NCBI RefSeq assembly: GCF_000208745.1
Contig: NC_030858.1
Span: forward strand, 33,935,041 to 33,999,040
Length of the DNA stretch: 64,000 nucleotides
Reading direction: 5' to 3'
From: Theobroma cacao
Lineage: Eukaryota > Streptophyta > Magnoliopsida > Malvales > Malvaceae
Shown here one piece after another: positions 51,730 to 64,000 of this stretch. The notes below the pieces were generated by a model. It saw only the letters and a program-made list of their open reading frames with translations, was not told where the DNA came from and made no database searches. Positions within the stretch are counted from its first letter, which is position 1. The number at the start of each line of letters is the position of its first letter. The position numbers and the translations under genes are program-made.

Positions 51730-54700
51730 GGCTGGCAATGACAGTAACGTTTTTTTCGAAATATAAAAAAAAAAAAAAAAAAAATTATTTCTCAGGAAAA
51801 CCCAAAAAATATAAAATAAAAAAGAAAATTGGAAAAGATTTTGTTTTTGAGAATCAGATTTGGAAGGGAGAGAGAGGGTGGAGTTTGATTTAAGGAAAAG
51901 GGTGCTTTCAAAGAATGTGGGACGTGAGAATCATTAACTGAATTCACAAATAAAATATACAGAGGTATTAAGTGTTTTTGGTTTATGGGATTTTGAGCGT
52001 TGAAGAAGCAAAATTTGGTGGGAAATGAAGACACAGTAATTAATGATTATAAAAATGTGGCAGCTTGAGGTAGAAGAGAAAGATTAAGACTGTTAATGGC
52101 TATGTCTATGTGAATTGTGGGGCTATTTACCCTGTTAGGGAGATGAGATGGAAGCTGATTGAATGGCTTTTTGAGCTGGATGGTGGGCAAAGAAAGAAAT
52201 GCTGCTAAAATTCTTGAATCAATCAGACATTGATGTCTTCTCCTACAGACTTCTTCCTTTCTTTTTTAGCATTGGAAACCATATGTAATTGATGAAGTGC
52301 TTTGTTCCCTCTTATGTAAAACCATGTTTAATGTTTACTCACATTCATGTATATGGTAACCTTTCTGTTTATTGATTTCATTAATTATGTTAAATGTGAA
52401 TATAATCTTCATTCATTTCATCTTAATTGAATAATTCATGCACCCAAACATTTGAGTCATTAATTACTACATGATTTTTTTATTTAAAAAAATAAAATTC
52501 AAATCCCCTTTCTCAAACTTAAAAAAAAATTTGCAACTTAATTTATTTTCTTCATTTAAAATAAAACTCTAAAAAATAAAAATTCAGACTTTAAACTTCA
52601 TTCTTTCCAATAAATAATAACAATACCATCAAAAATTTTTAGTTTTAATTTTGAACTGAAATGCCCTTTTCAGAAATGCTTATTAGAATCAGCTGATGGT
52701 GATATTACAGATTTGTAGTATCTTCTAATTTTTTTTTTCTAGTTTAAATTCATGGTGGCTTACAATTTCAATTCTCAACAGGTCAAGGCTCTTTTCATGG
52801 CTATTCCCTATAAATAAACTCATTTTTTCCTAACAAAGGGATATTGACATTTACCAATCGATGTTGACCAAAAAATAAAATAAAATTTTCAAAGCAATCC
52901 AAAAATAATTCAGGTGGTTGGGAATGATTTTTTTTATATATTGCTAGGTATTTTTTGTCTTTTTTACTCCAAGTCAAATGCAAGATTACTTAAAATTTAT
53001 ATCCCAAAAGAATCCCCTATAAGGCTCAATTTTATCATAATTAGCATAATTATTACACCCATCAATTTGGACTAATCTCCAAATTATAGAATATTTGCTT
53101 CTTAGTAAAGTTGATCCTAAATTCCTCAAAGACAAAAAAAAGGCTCAAGTTTAGTTTATCATATGCTTGCCTATGTCTTATATGTTACTCTCAAACAAAT
53201 ATTTTGTTGCAAATTCAATGGCATTATTATATATTTTTTTTACATAAATAAATAACTTTATTTCATATGACAATGGTCAAACTTCAGTTCACCAATAATT
53301 GTTTTGATCTATTATTATTAAGAATAAAAGAAGAAGAAGAAGAATGATTATGATTGTTTCATGATGTCATATATATATATATTAATGAGCCTAGTGTACA
53401 AGAAATAGAATATATCTTTTTAGATTTAAATACTAAGGAATGCATAAGTTATTTCTAGAACTGTACATTTGTTTGAATTATTATTTTATTTATCGGATAT
53501 ATATATATATAAGGGATTCGAGATTTTTTTTTCTAATATTATTTGTTCGATAAATTGTAATGTAATATTGAAAAGGTAATTCAAAGGGATAATATATGAT
53601 TGAGCACTTTCATCTGTTGAAATGGAAGAAAAGAGACAAAAAAAAAAGGAAAAGAAAGAGAGAAGGTAGAAGATAGGAGAGGAGAGGATGAAATGCAAAA
53701 GCTTTTGGCTTTGTGTGATTTGCTTTGGGCGTGCTTGGCACCCATATAATTGGGGCATTGACGCGTGACGGATTGCACCCTAATTTTATGGTTACACGAT
53801 CCTTGATTTGTGTATAATGATGGTATCCCTTTCTTTGCTTTAATGCTAAAAAACTCTCATCTTCACAATAGGATATTGATTTAGACAAGTTCTACCCAAA
53901 CTAGTCAAAATGATTATTATTGTTATTAATTAATTAGTTAATTAAACAATAATATCAATTTATCAACTAAATCATCTATTTCCTCCAACTGAAATTGCTT
54001 TTGAAAAATGGGTGAACTTGATAAGTAGGATACTTTGATAATAATCAAATATGTTGTTGTTGCATACAAAATGGAAATATAATTGGAGAAAGATCAATTG
54101 TTTACTATAAATTTTGGCTGTGGTTGGTGAGCTACGGTCCTACCGTATCTCTACCAAACTCGTACTCTTTGGGCACGTTTTGGGGGGTGCAAAATCTAAG
54201 GCAAAAAAGTATGAGATGAACTAGTGTTTGTTAAGCAAGAAAATCCAACAACCCCAACATTGCTTTATAGATTGATTTTACACCTTGTATTACCTCTTTT
54301 TACAAAGCATTTAGTGTAGAAAGGTAGGAAGATATTGGGGAAGCTTTTATTATTACTTCATCTCTTTCTTGTCCATTTCTTTTTCTTCCATGGGCTCTAA
54401 CTTGGATACAAGTAAATCTACATTGAAAGAAAGGATTCATGATTTTGTATTGTGAGGCAAAACTATAAAACTTTGGGTAGAAATAAACTTGCACTAACTT
54501 CTATGGTTTTAAACCTATATAAGTATACTTAGTGGATATTTTTTCAGCCTTGCTGGTAGTAGGAATCTGTTGTCATGTTAATGATTGCTTGGAAGCTTTT
54601 TGGTCGAAAGCTCTCAACTTTTCAGGGTGGGATGACCCGCAGATTTAGATCACTTTTGCCATTGGTTTCCTGATATCACTCTAGCAATTTCCTGTGTTTA

Positions 54701-55400
54701 TCCTTGACTTGTCTAAATCCTTTTTGCTTTGATTCAGGCAAATCACATCAAAGGGTTTGCTTAATAATGAGGCTATGACCCTTTGAGACTGTTAATGAGA
54801 ACAAAAGTTAAAGTGAATGTACAGTGAGTTCAAGACTAGTCCATTCCCACATAATGCTAACCCTGTAATCAAGCAACTGTCAAGAATAGATTATTTTGCA
54901 AAAGGAGAAGAAAAATACGCACCAACTGATAGGAGGCCGGCTTCACTTTCAATGACAATGACTGCCTTTTGATAGGCTCTTGATCCAAATCCAGTTTGTT
55001 AGTGAAAGAAACAACACATCTTAGAATTGGCCATATGATTCGGCTGTGGCCTAACGCTACCAATGAATCTTGTATCTCGCTAAAGAAATAATTCCACTTA
55101 ATAGATTGTGCCTACATAGTTTGTTTGCCCTCCTAATTTGATATAGAACAAGCAACTATAGCAAGTGCATCAAAATCAAATCTAAGAGGAATTTTTTTTT
55201 TTGGACAGAAATCAAAGAGGAATTGGATATTCAATACCCAAAACTCATGAGAATTCAATCTTCAACTCAAAATTAACTTTTTTCACCAATTTTGCTTCAC
55301 AAAAATTTGAAGTTTGTTAGGTTATTTTGAACTCTTTTTTACCAATTTCTTCATTGGGTTGGTCTGGTAAGATTCGGGCTAAAGTTTCATTGTGTTATGA
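51730..55400. other. RopGAP promoter side and long AT-rich intergenic region
   Basis: 51760-51783 is an A run just upstream of the RopGAP start codon. Simple TA repeats occur near 53370-53383 and 53500-53512, and a GAA run near 53328-53344. Apart from these I see no genes or bounded elements. Confidence 0.55.
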
Positions 55401-55412
55401 AAAGCAAATCTA

Positions 55413-55516
55413 AGCCCAAAATCAAGACTTTTAAGATGGGGCCTACTTGGATTCTATATGGGCTTAGCCCTTGCCAGCCAAGCTTACCTTGAACCAGTTT
55501 TGGGCACACTGGCCCA
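55413..55516 (+). promoter_or_regulatory. Site II elements upstream of the eS25 gene
   Basis: TGGGCT/TGGGCC motifs occur at 55413-55418 (minus), 55459-55464 (plus) and 55511-55516 (minus), 120-220 bp before the start codon. Clusters of TGGGCY are typical of ribosomal protein promoters and are bound by TCP factors. Function here is inferred. Confidence 0.55.
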
Positions 55517-55634
55517 CTAGCCCTCCCTATGTGTAACATAGCTACTACTACCTTTGTATTTTCCCTTCCACTAACCCTGGCGGCTGCTCTGCTTCTTTCC
55601 CCTCCCAAGGTCTGTGCCTCTCCATTGAATCCAA

Positions 55635-57213
<1,579 letters not shown>

Positions 57214-58190
57214 ATGAGGGGAAACTGAACTATCAATCTGTCTTCTATGGATGATAGTTGCTGTTTTTGTTAGGGAACTAGTGCCTTTCTTATGAACTGT
57301 TATTTACATCTTTATTTTTTCCGAAATACATTTTTGCTCATAATTTAATGAGAAGTTTATTCTATCATTGAGTGTTTTACCTGCATTTGATCAGTGCTAT
57401 TTATTGTAATCTGCAGTGGTGGGGAGGGGAGGTTCTAATATTACTTAAGTTTTAATCAAGCATGCTTTGTTACGAAATTGTGATAGGATCTGGTATATTT
57501 GTTAGATCATACATCTTTTTTTTCCAAGTCCTATTGAGTTATAAGCTTGATCGAGTTTCGCTCAAGTGAAAATTAAGAAGTAATGTGTCGATCGGATTGG
57601 TTAAGTAACAAGAAATTTATGTTATAAAAAAGGTAACAACAAAATTGATTTTGCATTCTCTTAGCATTTTTAATAATGCAAAGGATAATGCAAGGTTTTG
57701 TTTGTTTTGAAATAGAATATCTAAAGTTTTTATGCTGGAAAGCTAAAACATTTTATGAGTTCAGAAAAATACTCATCGATCACGTAAATATATCCCTCAC
57801 AGGATTAAGTATAATTGGTAAGAATTAACAACATACGGAGGGAAACATTTAATTATTTCTCAGAAGATTTTATTATATAGTTAAAAGAAATTAAGAAATT
57901 CATAACAGAAACATGGATGATAATTTTTATTTTTCAGTATACTATCTTGCAATAATTGTCATTTTTGGCAAGTTATCTCGCAAAAATCTTCTCAAATACT
58001 ATATATGTATTTCTCAATGCCTATAAGACACAATTTCCAACCAATCTCGCTTCGTAGACAAAATTCAGAGAAAAAGAAGATGCACCGGCCATAATTAAGA
58101 TTCTTAAAAATGATCGTTGACTACAAGAATTTATGCATGAGGTGTTAAACTATTCTTAAAAATGATAGTTGATTGCAAGAATCCATGTAA
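57214..58190. other. Downstream flank of eS25 and AT-rich DNA
   Basis: The 3' UTR of eS25 is followed by AT-rich sequence. A short tandem duplication lies at about 58100-58185 (ATTCTTAAAAATGATNGTTG appears twice). No gene seen. Confidence 0.5.
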
Positions 58191-59811
58191 TTAAGAACAA
58201 GTTAATTATTAATCATAATTTCATGAATTAATTTAATTAATAATATACTTTTGTTCTTAATTACATAAAATTAAAAAAAATAGTTAGGTTTCAAAATTAT
58301 TCTAATCTCACACTTTTTCTTTGGGTATATATATTATAAAAAACAAAAGTATATATATTATAATTAATAATTTTATAGATTATAATTTTTGTAATGTAAC
58401 ACAAAATAGAAAGTAAATGTGTTTATATTTAAAATATATATATTAAAAGTATATATATAATAATAATAATTATATTCCTTATAAGTTAAACACAATATAC
58501 ATAGAGTATATATATTAAAAGACATTACAAGTTAATTAATAGTAATATAGTTTTTTTTGTTGAAAAGAAATGTAAAATTTTAAAAAAAATTTACATATTT
58601 GAAACCCTCTTCACTCTTTTCTTTTTTTTTTATTAAATCGAGAAATAAATAAATTTGATTGTCTATTTTTTTATTTTTAATAGAATTTATACTTAATATA
58701 ATCTTAATATATATATTTAAAAAAAAACTTTATAAACAGGCAAGTTTTTGGTGATTCTCTTCCATACTTAAAATATAGATAATGGCAAACATAGTTGCCG
58801 TGAAAAAAATAGCCTGACTAGCTCAGGCAGTCCCGCCGTTTTATAGGCGTGTGCTTTTCTCTTAGAAACTGTTGGAAGACATTCTTGTTGTGTACAAGTG
58901 TGACTAATTGATTAAGCCACTTCAACACCTCTACATATGTGGGCTTTTCCTATGTTTCGGCCTCAACCCTAGTCTCAACATGCTTGGTTCTCATTGGAGC
59001 AGCAATTGCCCCCCTATTGAAATCACATTTTCGAAGCCTGAGTATAATATCATTACTTCATTCATCTTTTTCATTGAAGGAGATGTATTGCTTTGCTTCT
59101 ACTCTTGGTGTGCCTTTGTGGTACGACCTGTTCCAGGCATTCACAATACATTCTCTAAGATGGGAACTTATTTAGTTTGCCATAAAATGTTTTGAATTCT
59201 TATAAATGAGAAACTATGATTACATACGTGACAAAAATTTTACTTGTAACATAAGAGAAGTTTAGAAGCCTAGATAATCTCAACAAAGATTTTCATACCA
59301 TAGGTGAGCATCCTTCAAAAGGAAGAAGTAACAACTCAAAGCTTAAGTTGTAAGTCCAAAAAATAACACTATAAGTATCATGGTAATAGGCTATTAGCGA
59401 GTATCCAATCCAATTATATAAAATTAGAGTACTTTATAATCTGGTTTGCAACGGATTCGAATAATAATTTCACTATTTGTATTGGGTCGAATAGCACCAT
59501 TTAGGTACCCATTATGTTTTTTTTTTATTTTGTGTAATTAAAGACAAATCTATATTATTAATTAAATCAATTCATAAAATTATGATTATTAATTATAATA
59601 ATTATTATATATATACTTTTAATATATATATTTTAAATATAAACATATTTACTTTTTATTTTGTGTTACATTACAAAAATTATAACCTATAAAATTATTA
59701 ATTATAATATATATACTTTTATTTTTTTAATTTCATGTAATTAAGAACAAAAGTATATTATTAATTAAATTAATTCATGAAATTATGATTATTAATTAAC
59801 TTGTTCTTAAA
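58191..59811. repeat. Large inverted repeat with about 1.1-kb spacer
   Basis: 58191-58472 and 59598-59811 are near-identical reverse complements, for example TTAAGAACAAGTTAATTA at the left tip against the same sequence inverted at 59811. Both share ACACAAAATARAAAGTAAAT inside. The left arm has about 60 extra bases (58281-58344). The right arm is followed inward by a further copy of the tip motif (59531-59597). The arms are extremely AT-rich. The spacer contains a more balanced segment (58800-59200). It looks like a transposon with long inverted ends or an inverted duplication. Confidence 0.7.
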
Positions 59812-59819
59812 AAGTTAAT

Positions 59820-60000
59820 TTTGCAAGTTTAACATTTCTTTTTAACCAAAAATCTATGTTACCTCCTTTGTTTTGCAAGTTTAACAAAAACTTATATGAC
59901 CTCCTAATGTTTTGCAAATTTAACATTTCTTTTTTCTCAAAAATCTAGGTTACCTCCTTTGTATTGCAAAATTTCTGTTTTAACAAACACCTATATTTTT
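59820..60000. repeat. Short irregular tandem repeat
   Basis: Three to four diverged units built on TTTTGCAARTTTAACATTTC followed by AAAATCTANGTTACCTCCTTTG. Unit length is variable, about 40-55 bp. Non-coding. Confidence 0.6.
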
Positions 60001-61324
60001 TTATATATAATTGGGGGAGGAGATTTGAACCCTACTCTTAAAGCAAAACTAAAAATGCAAAAGCAGTAAAGAACCCTAACAATATTGCGTCAAGGTGGAA
60101 TTTCTTACAGATGAAGAGAAGAACGTGCTGGTAAGGAGTAATGGGAAAAAATAAATGGGTATAGAAGTATTGTTGATTGAACCATCTTTACAAACGAGAA
60201 TCATGATTATGAAGAGATGAGATATGGGGAAGTTGTCAGGGAAAAATTCCTCAATCTATGTCTTGATAAGAGAGTGGAACTCAGTTTTAATAACAAAAGA
60301 TGATAATGATAATCCTATATCTAAGATCACTTATTTATAATAATTAAGATAAATCTTAATTAAATAGTAATTCTAATCCTAAATAAAGACTTAAAGTACT
60401 AAAATTCTAATAAAGATAGAAAAAAAATCTCAAACTAAATTAGATAAAATAAAATCCTAAGCTAACGAAAATATTAATTAAAATAAATTTCCATATGCGC
60501 CTGTAGGAATTAGATTCAATCATAACATGAAACAAATTTGTAATATCAAAGGAATCAAATTCAATCATAACATGAAACAAATTAAAAAGACGATTCAATT
60601 TTTGTCACATTAGCATCTTTGTTGCATTCAAATTAGCCAAGCAAGCAAATTTTTTTGAATCCTAGATAAAAATCAAATAAATAGTAAATTGTTAAAAAAA
60701 TACATATAATAATTTATTTATTTAATTATTATGAGGAAATTATTGAAAATAATTCTATGATTATTATTGTCAAATCAAGCGCTTTTAAGATAGACAATCA
60801 GATAACTTTTCTACCTGTTTTTTTTTTCATTGGAACTTACTACAAATATCATTGTGTCTGTCTAATTATAATCAAAATAGAGAATGAGATAATAATAAAT
60901 GTGAATATGTCGTAAAATTACTCGTACACAAATTTGATTTGCATTGTCAAAATAAAAAATGATATAATAATAAATGTGAATATGTTGTGAAATTTACTAA
61001 TATACAAGTTTAATTTGCACTACTTGAAATCAAGTATTAGCGTGATTTTAACTTGAAGTTGATAATTAGCATGATTTTAACTTCAAATTTATTTATTTTT
61101 TTGTCAAGTCAAAGTCAAGTACAAATACTTTTGATAAAATTAGGATAATAGATGTGCTTCCCTTGCATGATTTTGGAAGTAATCTGGAGAAAGGAAACCT
61201 CTTTCTGACAAAGGTAACACAAAAAAAAAATTTATTCTTCTTTTTTCTTTTCTTTTTCCTCCTATAAAATCCCAATCCCAATTCATTTTTCAAGCCCCTT
61301 TAGATAAAATAGTTTCAAACCCCT
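60001..61324. repeat. AT-rich DNA with two local tandem duplications
   Basis: At about 60500-60590, a 50-bp unit containing TTCAATCATAACATGAAACA is present twice. At 60872-61022, a unit of about 76 bp (GATAATAATAAATGTGAATA, then TGTYGTRAAATT) is present twice. No gene is seen in this stretch. Confidence 0.55.
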
Positions 61325-63431
61325 TGTAGACACCTAAAAAATAAATAAAAAATTTAAATTATAATAAAATAAAATAAAATATAAAAAATAAAATAAAGAA
61401 AATAATTAAAAAAAAGAAGAGGTATGGCTGGGCGTATGCCCAGCCATCCCTTCCCCCAACCACCATGCATGATGGGGTTCTGGCCACCAACTCCCTGGTG
61501 CCAGAACCCCATCGCCGGGTTGTCCAAATTTTTGGATAATCCGGCTTTTTAAGGGCTATCTGCAAAGAACAGAAAAGAAGACAACAAAAAAATCCTAGAT
61601 CTACTAGCAACAAATACCTAGCCACACGAACAAAATAAAAACAAAACAAAAAGCAAAAAAGAAAAGGGGGTTAGATCTGAGAAAGGAGTGGGAGNNNNNN
61701 NNNNNNNNNNNNNNNNNNNNNNNNNNNNNNNNNNNNNNNNNNNNNNNNNNNNNNNNNNNNNNNNNNNNNNNNNNNNNNNNNNNNNNNNNNNNNNNNNNNN
61801 NNNNNNNNNNNNNNNNNNNNNNNNNNNNNNNNNNNNNNNNNNNNNNNNNNNNNNNNNNNNNNNNNNNNNNNNNNNNNNNNNNNNNNNNNNNNNNNNNNNN
61901 NNNNNNNNNNNNNNNNNNNNNNNNNNNNNNNNNNNNNNNNNNNNNNNNNNNNNNNNNNNNNNNNNNNNNNNNNNNNNNNNNNNNNNNNNNNNNNNNNNNN
62001 NNNNNNNNNNNNNNNNNNNNNNNNNNNNNNNNNNNNNNNNNNNNNNNNNNNNNNNNNNNNNNTTTTTTTATGAATGCATTATGAATTATGTTACTTGGGT
62101 TTGGTCCAATTTATTTGATTGAATATGTAATTAGATGGCATAAAATTAAGCTAAATTATTTAGTATAGTGTCTTAAGATTTACTTTAGATAATATTTTAA
62201 AGTATAGTATTAATGTAAAAAAAAAAAGAGAGAGGTTTAAATAGAAGGAAATATTTATAGTATAAATATATTAGATGCTTGTAAGTATAATAAAATATAA
62301 TTATTATAAAATTACAATGATTATTTTGAGTGACCTGATGATAGAATTTCACTTAAAAAAAGGGCAAAGAGTTGTTTTTTTTTTTGGTGGATTTCTTAGG
62401 TGCGAAGTTCGGAAGGATTTTCACCGAAGCGTCGGAATGAATCCAACTTTAGCACTCCAATACTCATTAACTCAAATAATCATTGCTAAAATAATAATAT
62501 ATATTAAGAAAAATAAATCTACGTAATATTACATTTAAATCTAGGTTAGTGTAGTTAGTTAATTAGCAAATAAATATCATTAAATAAAATTAAGTTAACC
62601 ATTAATTTAATTAATTGTTTATTCGACAAGTTATATAATCAAGTTAAATGTTAATCAACAATCTTAGTTAAAAGATACGGATCTAAATAAAAAATAAAAA
62701 AATAATAAAAATAAATAAATAATCCATAAAAAATGACAAAATAAATATATAAATAAGGTGATAAATTATTGGATGAATTATGAATCGCTTAAATCAATAA
62801 ACGCGATCATATAGACATCATTATCTTATACTGTCATAGCACGCCACATTTATCTTGCAAATGGTGTGGGAATTCCGATGATGGGATTTCCCCGAAGAGC
62901 TTGTAGAGACGAGTTCTTTCGGGGATATCTCTAGGTGAGGAGAATTTCGAGACTTCACCAAAACGTTGGGATGGTCTTCAAATAATTTTCCAATAAAAGA
63001 TTACCGACCCCATTATTTAAAATAAACGAGTCATGACATCATTTTACGCTTACATTATGTGCATACGTAAAACCAAATAAAAGACTCAGGCAGTCAATTT
63101 AATAAAAATTTAGTTAATAAGTAGGGATTAAATCAAAAGTAGGCTATAATAGGATAACTTAAGATTAAATGGTACCGTTCATGGAACGGGCGCCACGGAG
63201 GTGCTAACCCTTCTCCGTGCATAACCGCACTCCCGAACCCATCTCTAAAAAGACGTGGATCAGTTCTCGTTCTTTCGACGGACCTAAAATTAATTTAGAA
63301 CTTCGTCGATTAGAATCGGGTTAATAGGTGACCAATCACACCTAGATAAAAAAAGATTGGTGGCGACTCCTAAACGATTTAATTTTCGCCCACGTCTGGT
63401 GGTCAGGTTCCCGGGCCCGCACGTTACGACA
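61325..63431 (+). mobile_element. 5' LTR of an Ogre/Tat-type Ty3/gypsy retrotransposon
   Basis: The segment begins TGTAGACACC and ends GTTACGACA. It is followed after two bases by a primer-binding site for tRNA-Arg. Length is about 2.1 kb including 368 unresolved bases (61695-62062). The stretch TTGGTGGCGACTCC...TTTTCGCCC before the end is characteristic of this lineage in plants. The start is less certain than the end. The second LTR lies outside the window, so identity between LTRs cannot be checked. Confidence 0.68.
61695..62062. other. Assembly gap of 368 N
   Basis: Unresolved bases inside the presumed LTR. The open frame that appears to span it is an artefact of the Ns. Confidence 0.98.
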
Positions 63432-63433
63432 GA

Positions 63434-63451
63434 TGGCGACTTCGTTGGGGA
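63434..63451 (+). other. Primer-binding site complementary to tRNA-Arg
   Basis: TGGCGACTTCGTTGGGGA matches, with three differences, TGGCGACTCCACTGGGGA, the complement of a plant tRNA-Arg 3' end including CCA. Ogre/Tat elements use this tRNA. It sits two bases after the LTR end. Confidence 0.75.
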
Positions 63452-64000
63452 CATCGAGAGTCAAGCCATTAATTAATCATAAGTTATCTTAAGCCTTAAA
63501 TAATTTGCTGTTTTCCCTAGCATCAGTTTTGCATATTTTTGTTTAATGCATTCATTTATTTTGCTATTATTATTTCACTATTTTTAATAATTGCGAGAAA
63601 TTTAGGATAAGGGGAGTGTGAAATTATTGGTCCGAGGTCAGTATATTCCTTCTCACACACTACACATCTTGCATTCATGCATAAGCCTTCCACCCGAGCT
63701 TTGTCCTTAATTAAGAGGGGGTTAAGTAGCTACGCTCTCGTGAGGTGATAACCTCCGCATGGGCTAGTGAAGACTCCCACTCAGATCGAACCTAGTCCGT
63801 TTGAAGCCTGTAATGGGTGAGGATCGGGGTGCCTTACTAGTCCGTGTGGATGATAGTGAGGAGCGATTTGGGAACCTTTAGCTCCATTTTCAACCCAAAC
63901 TCAGCATGTAGAATACCGAGAGTCGCCTTTGCTTAGGTAGAGCTTCACCCGTGAGAATATACCTTTTGACTAGGTACACATGAAGGAATTTTCATAATCC
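63452..64000 (+). mobile_element. Leader (5' untranslated region) of the Ogre/Tat element
   Basis: Sequence downstream of the primer-binding site, with more even composition than the neighbouring DNA and no long open frame before the window ends. gag would be expected beyond the right edge. Confidence 0.6.

Noticed and set aside
51730..51738. Start of RopGAP three codons further upstream
   Set aside because: That codon is TTG, not ATG; the first true ATG in frame is at 51729.
53486..53888. Minus-strand frames with a hydrophobic Phe/Leu-rich end
   Set aside because: They are produced by AG-rich plus-strand sequence (53625-53690); no start context, splice signals or family similarity.
61688..62122. 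Open frame across the N gap
   Set aside because: It consists almost wholly of unresolved bases.

Overview
This is nuclear DNA from a flowering plant, most likely a eudicot (possibly a rosid). Genes are spliced with GT-AG introns, intergenic DNA is very AT-rich and full of degraded transposons, and the gene set includes class III peroxidase, germin-like proteins, a FANTASTIC FOUR protein, a CRIB-type RopGAP and N-carbamoylputrescine amidase. There are two assembly gaps (19667-19684 and 61695-62062). The species cannot be told from sequence reading alone.

Layout. 1-2111: degraded Ty1/copia element with its 3' LTR, then a fold-back MITE. 2336-5527: ribosomal protein uS11 gene (six exons), with a hAT-type element in intron 3. 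7487-15261: tandem cluster of three intronless germin-like genes on the minus strand, the first a pseudogene with three nonsense codons. Between copies 2 and 3 lies a 5'-truncated LINE that carries a piece of cullin coding sequence and a nested TRIM. 16045-17510: class III peroxidase (minus). 17600-22100: AT-rich repeats. 22155-26542: two tandem two-exon genes for small secreted Gly/His-rich proteins with a hydrophobic C-terminus, a family I do not recognise. 27058-27609: LEA-2 protein. 28942-31235: small mitochondrial protein with an IF1-like segment. 32119-36647: N-carbamoylputrescine amidase (nine exons). 37527-38617: long inverted-repeat element. 41714-42586: FAF-domain protein (minus). 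44545-51729: RopGAP (minus, five exons), with four tandem 335-bp repeats in one intron. 55635-57213: ribosomal protein eS25 (four exons). 58191-61022: inverted and tandem repeats. 61325-64000: 5' LTR, primer-binding site and leader of an Ogre/Tat-type Ty3/gypsy element running off the right edge.

The genes form no pathway. The only functional groupings are the germin cluster next to a peroxidase (both extracellular, redox-related), the pair of secreted Gly/His-rich paralogues, and two ribosomal protein genes with the telo-box or site II promoter motifs common in that class. Most of the unusual structure is repeat-derived: the LINE-cullin chimera, nested insertions with intact target-site duplications, and a young tandem array inside the RopGAP gene.

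All exon boundaries were worked out by reading frame, GT-AG sites and family conservation. No search or transcript data were available.
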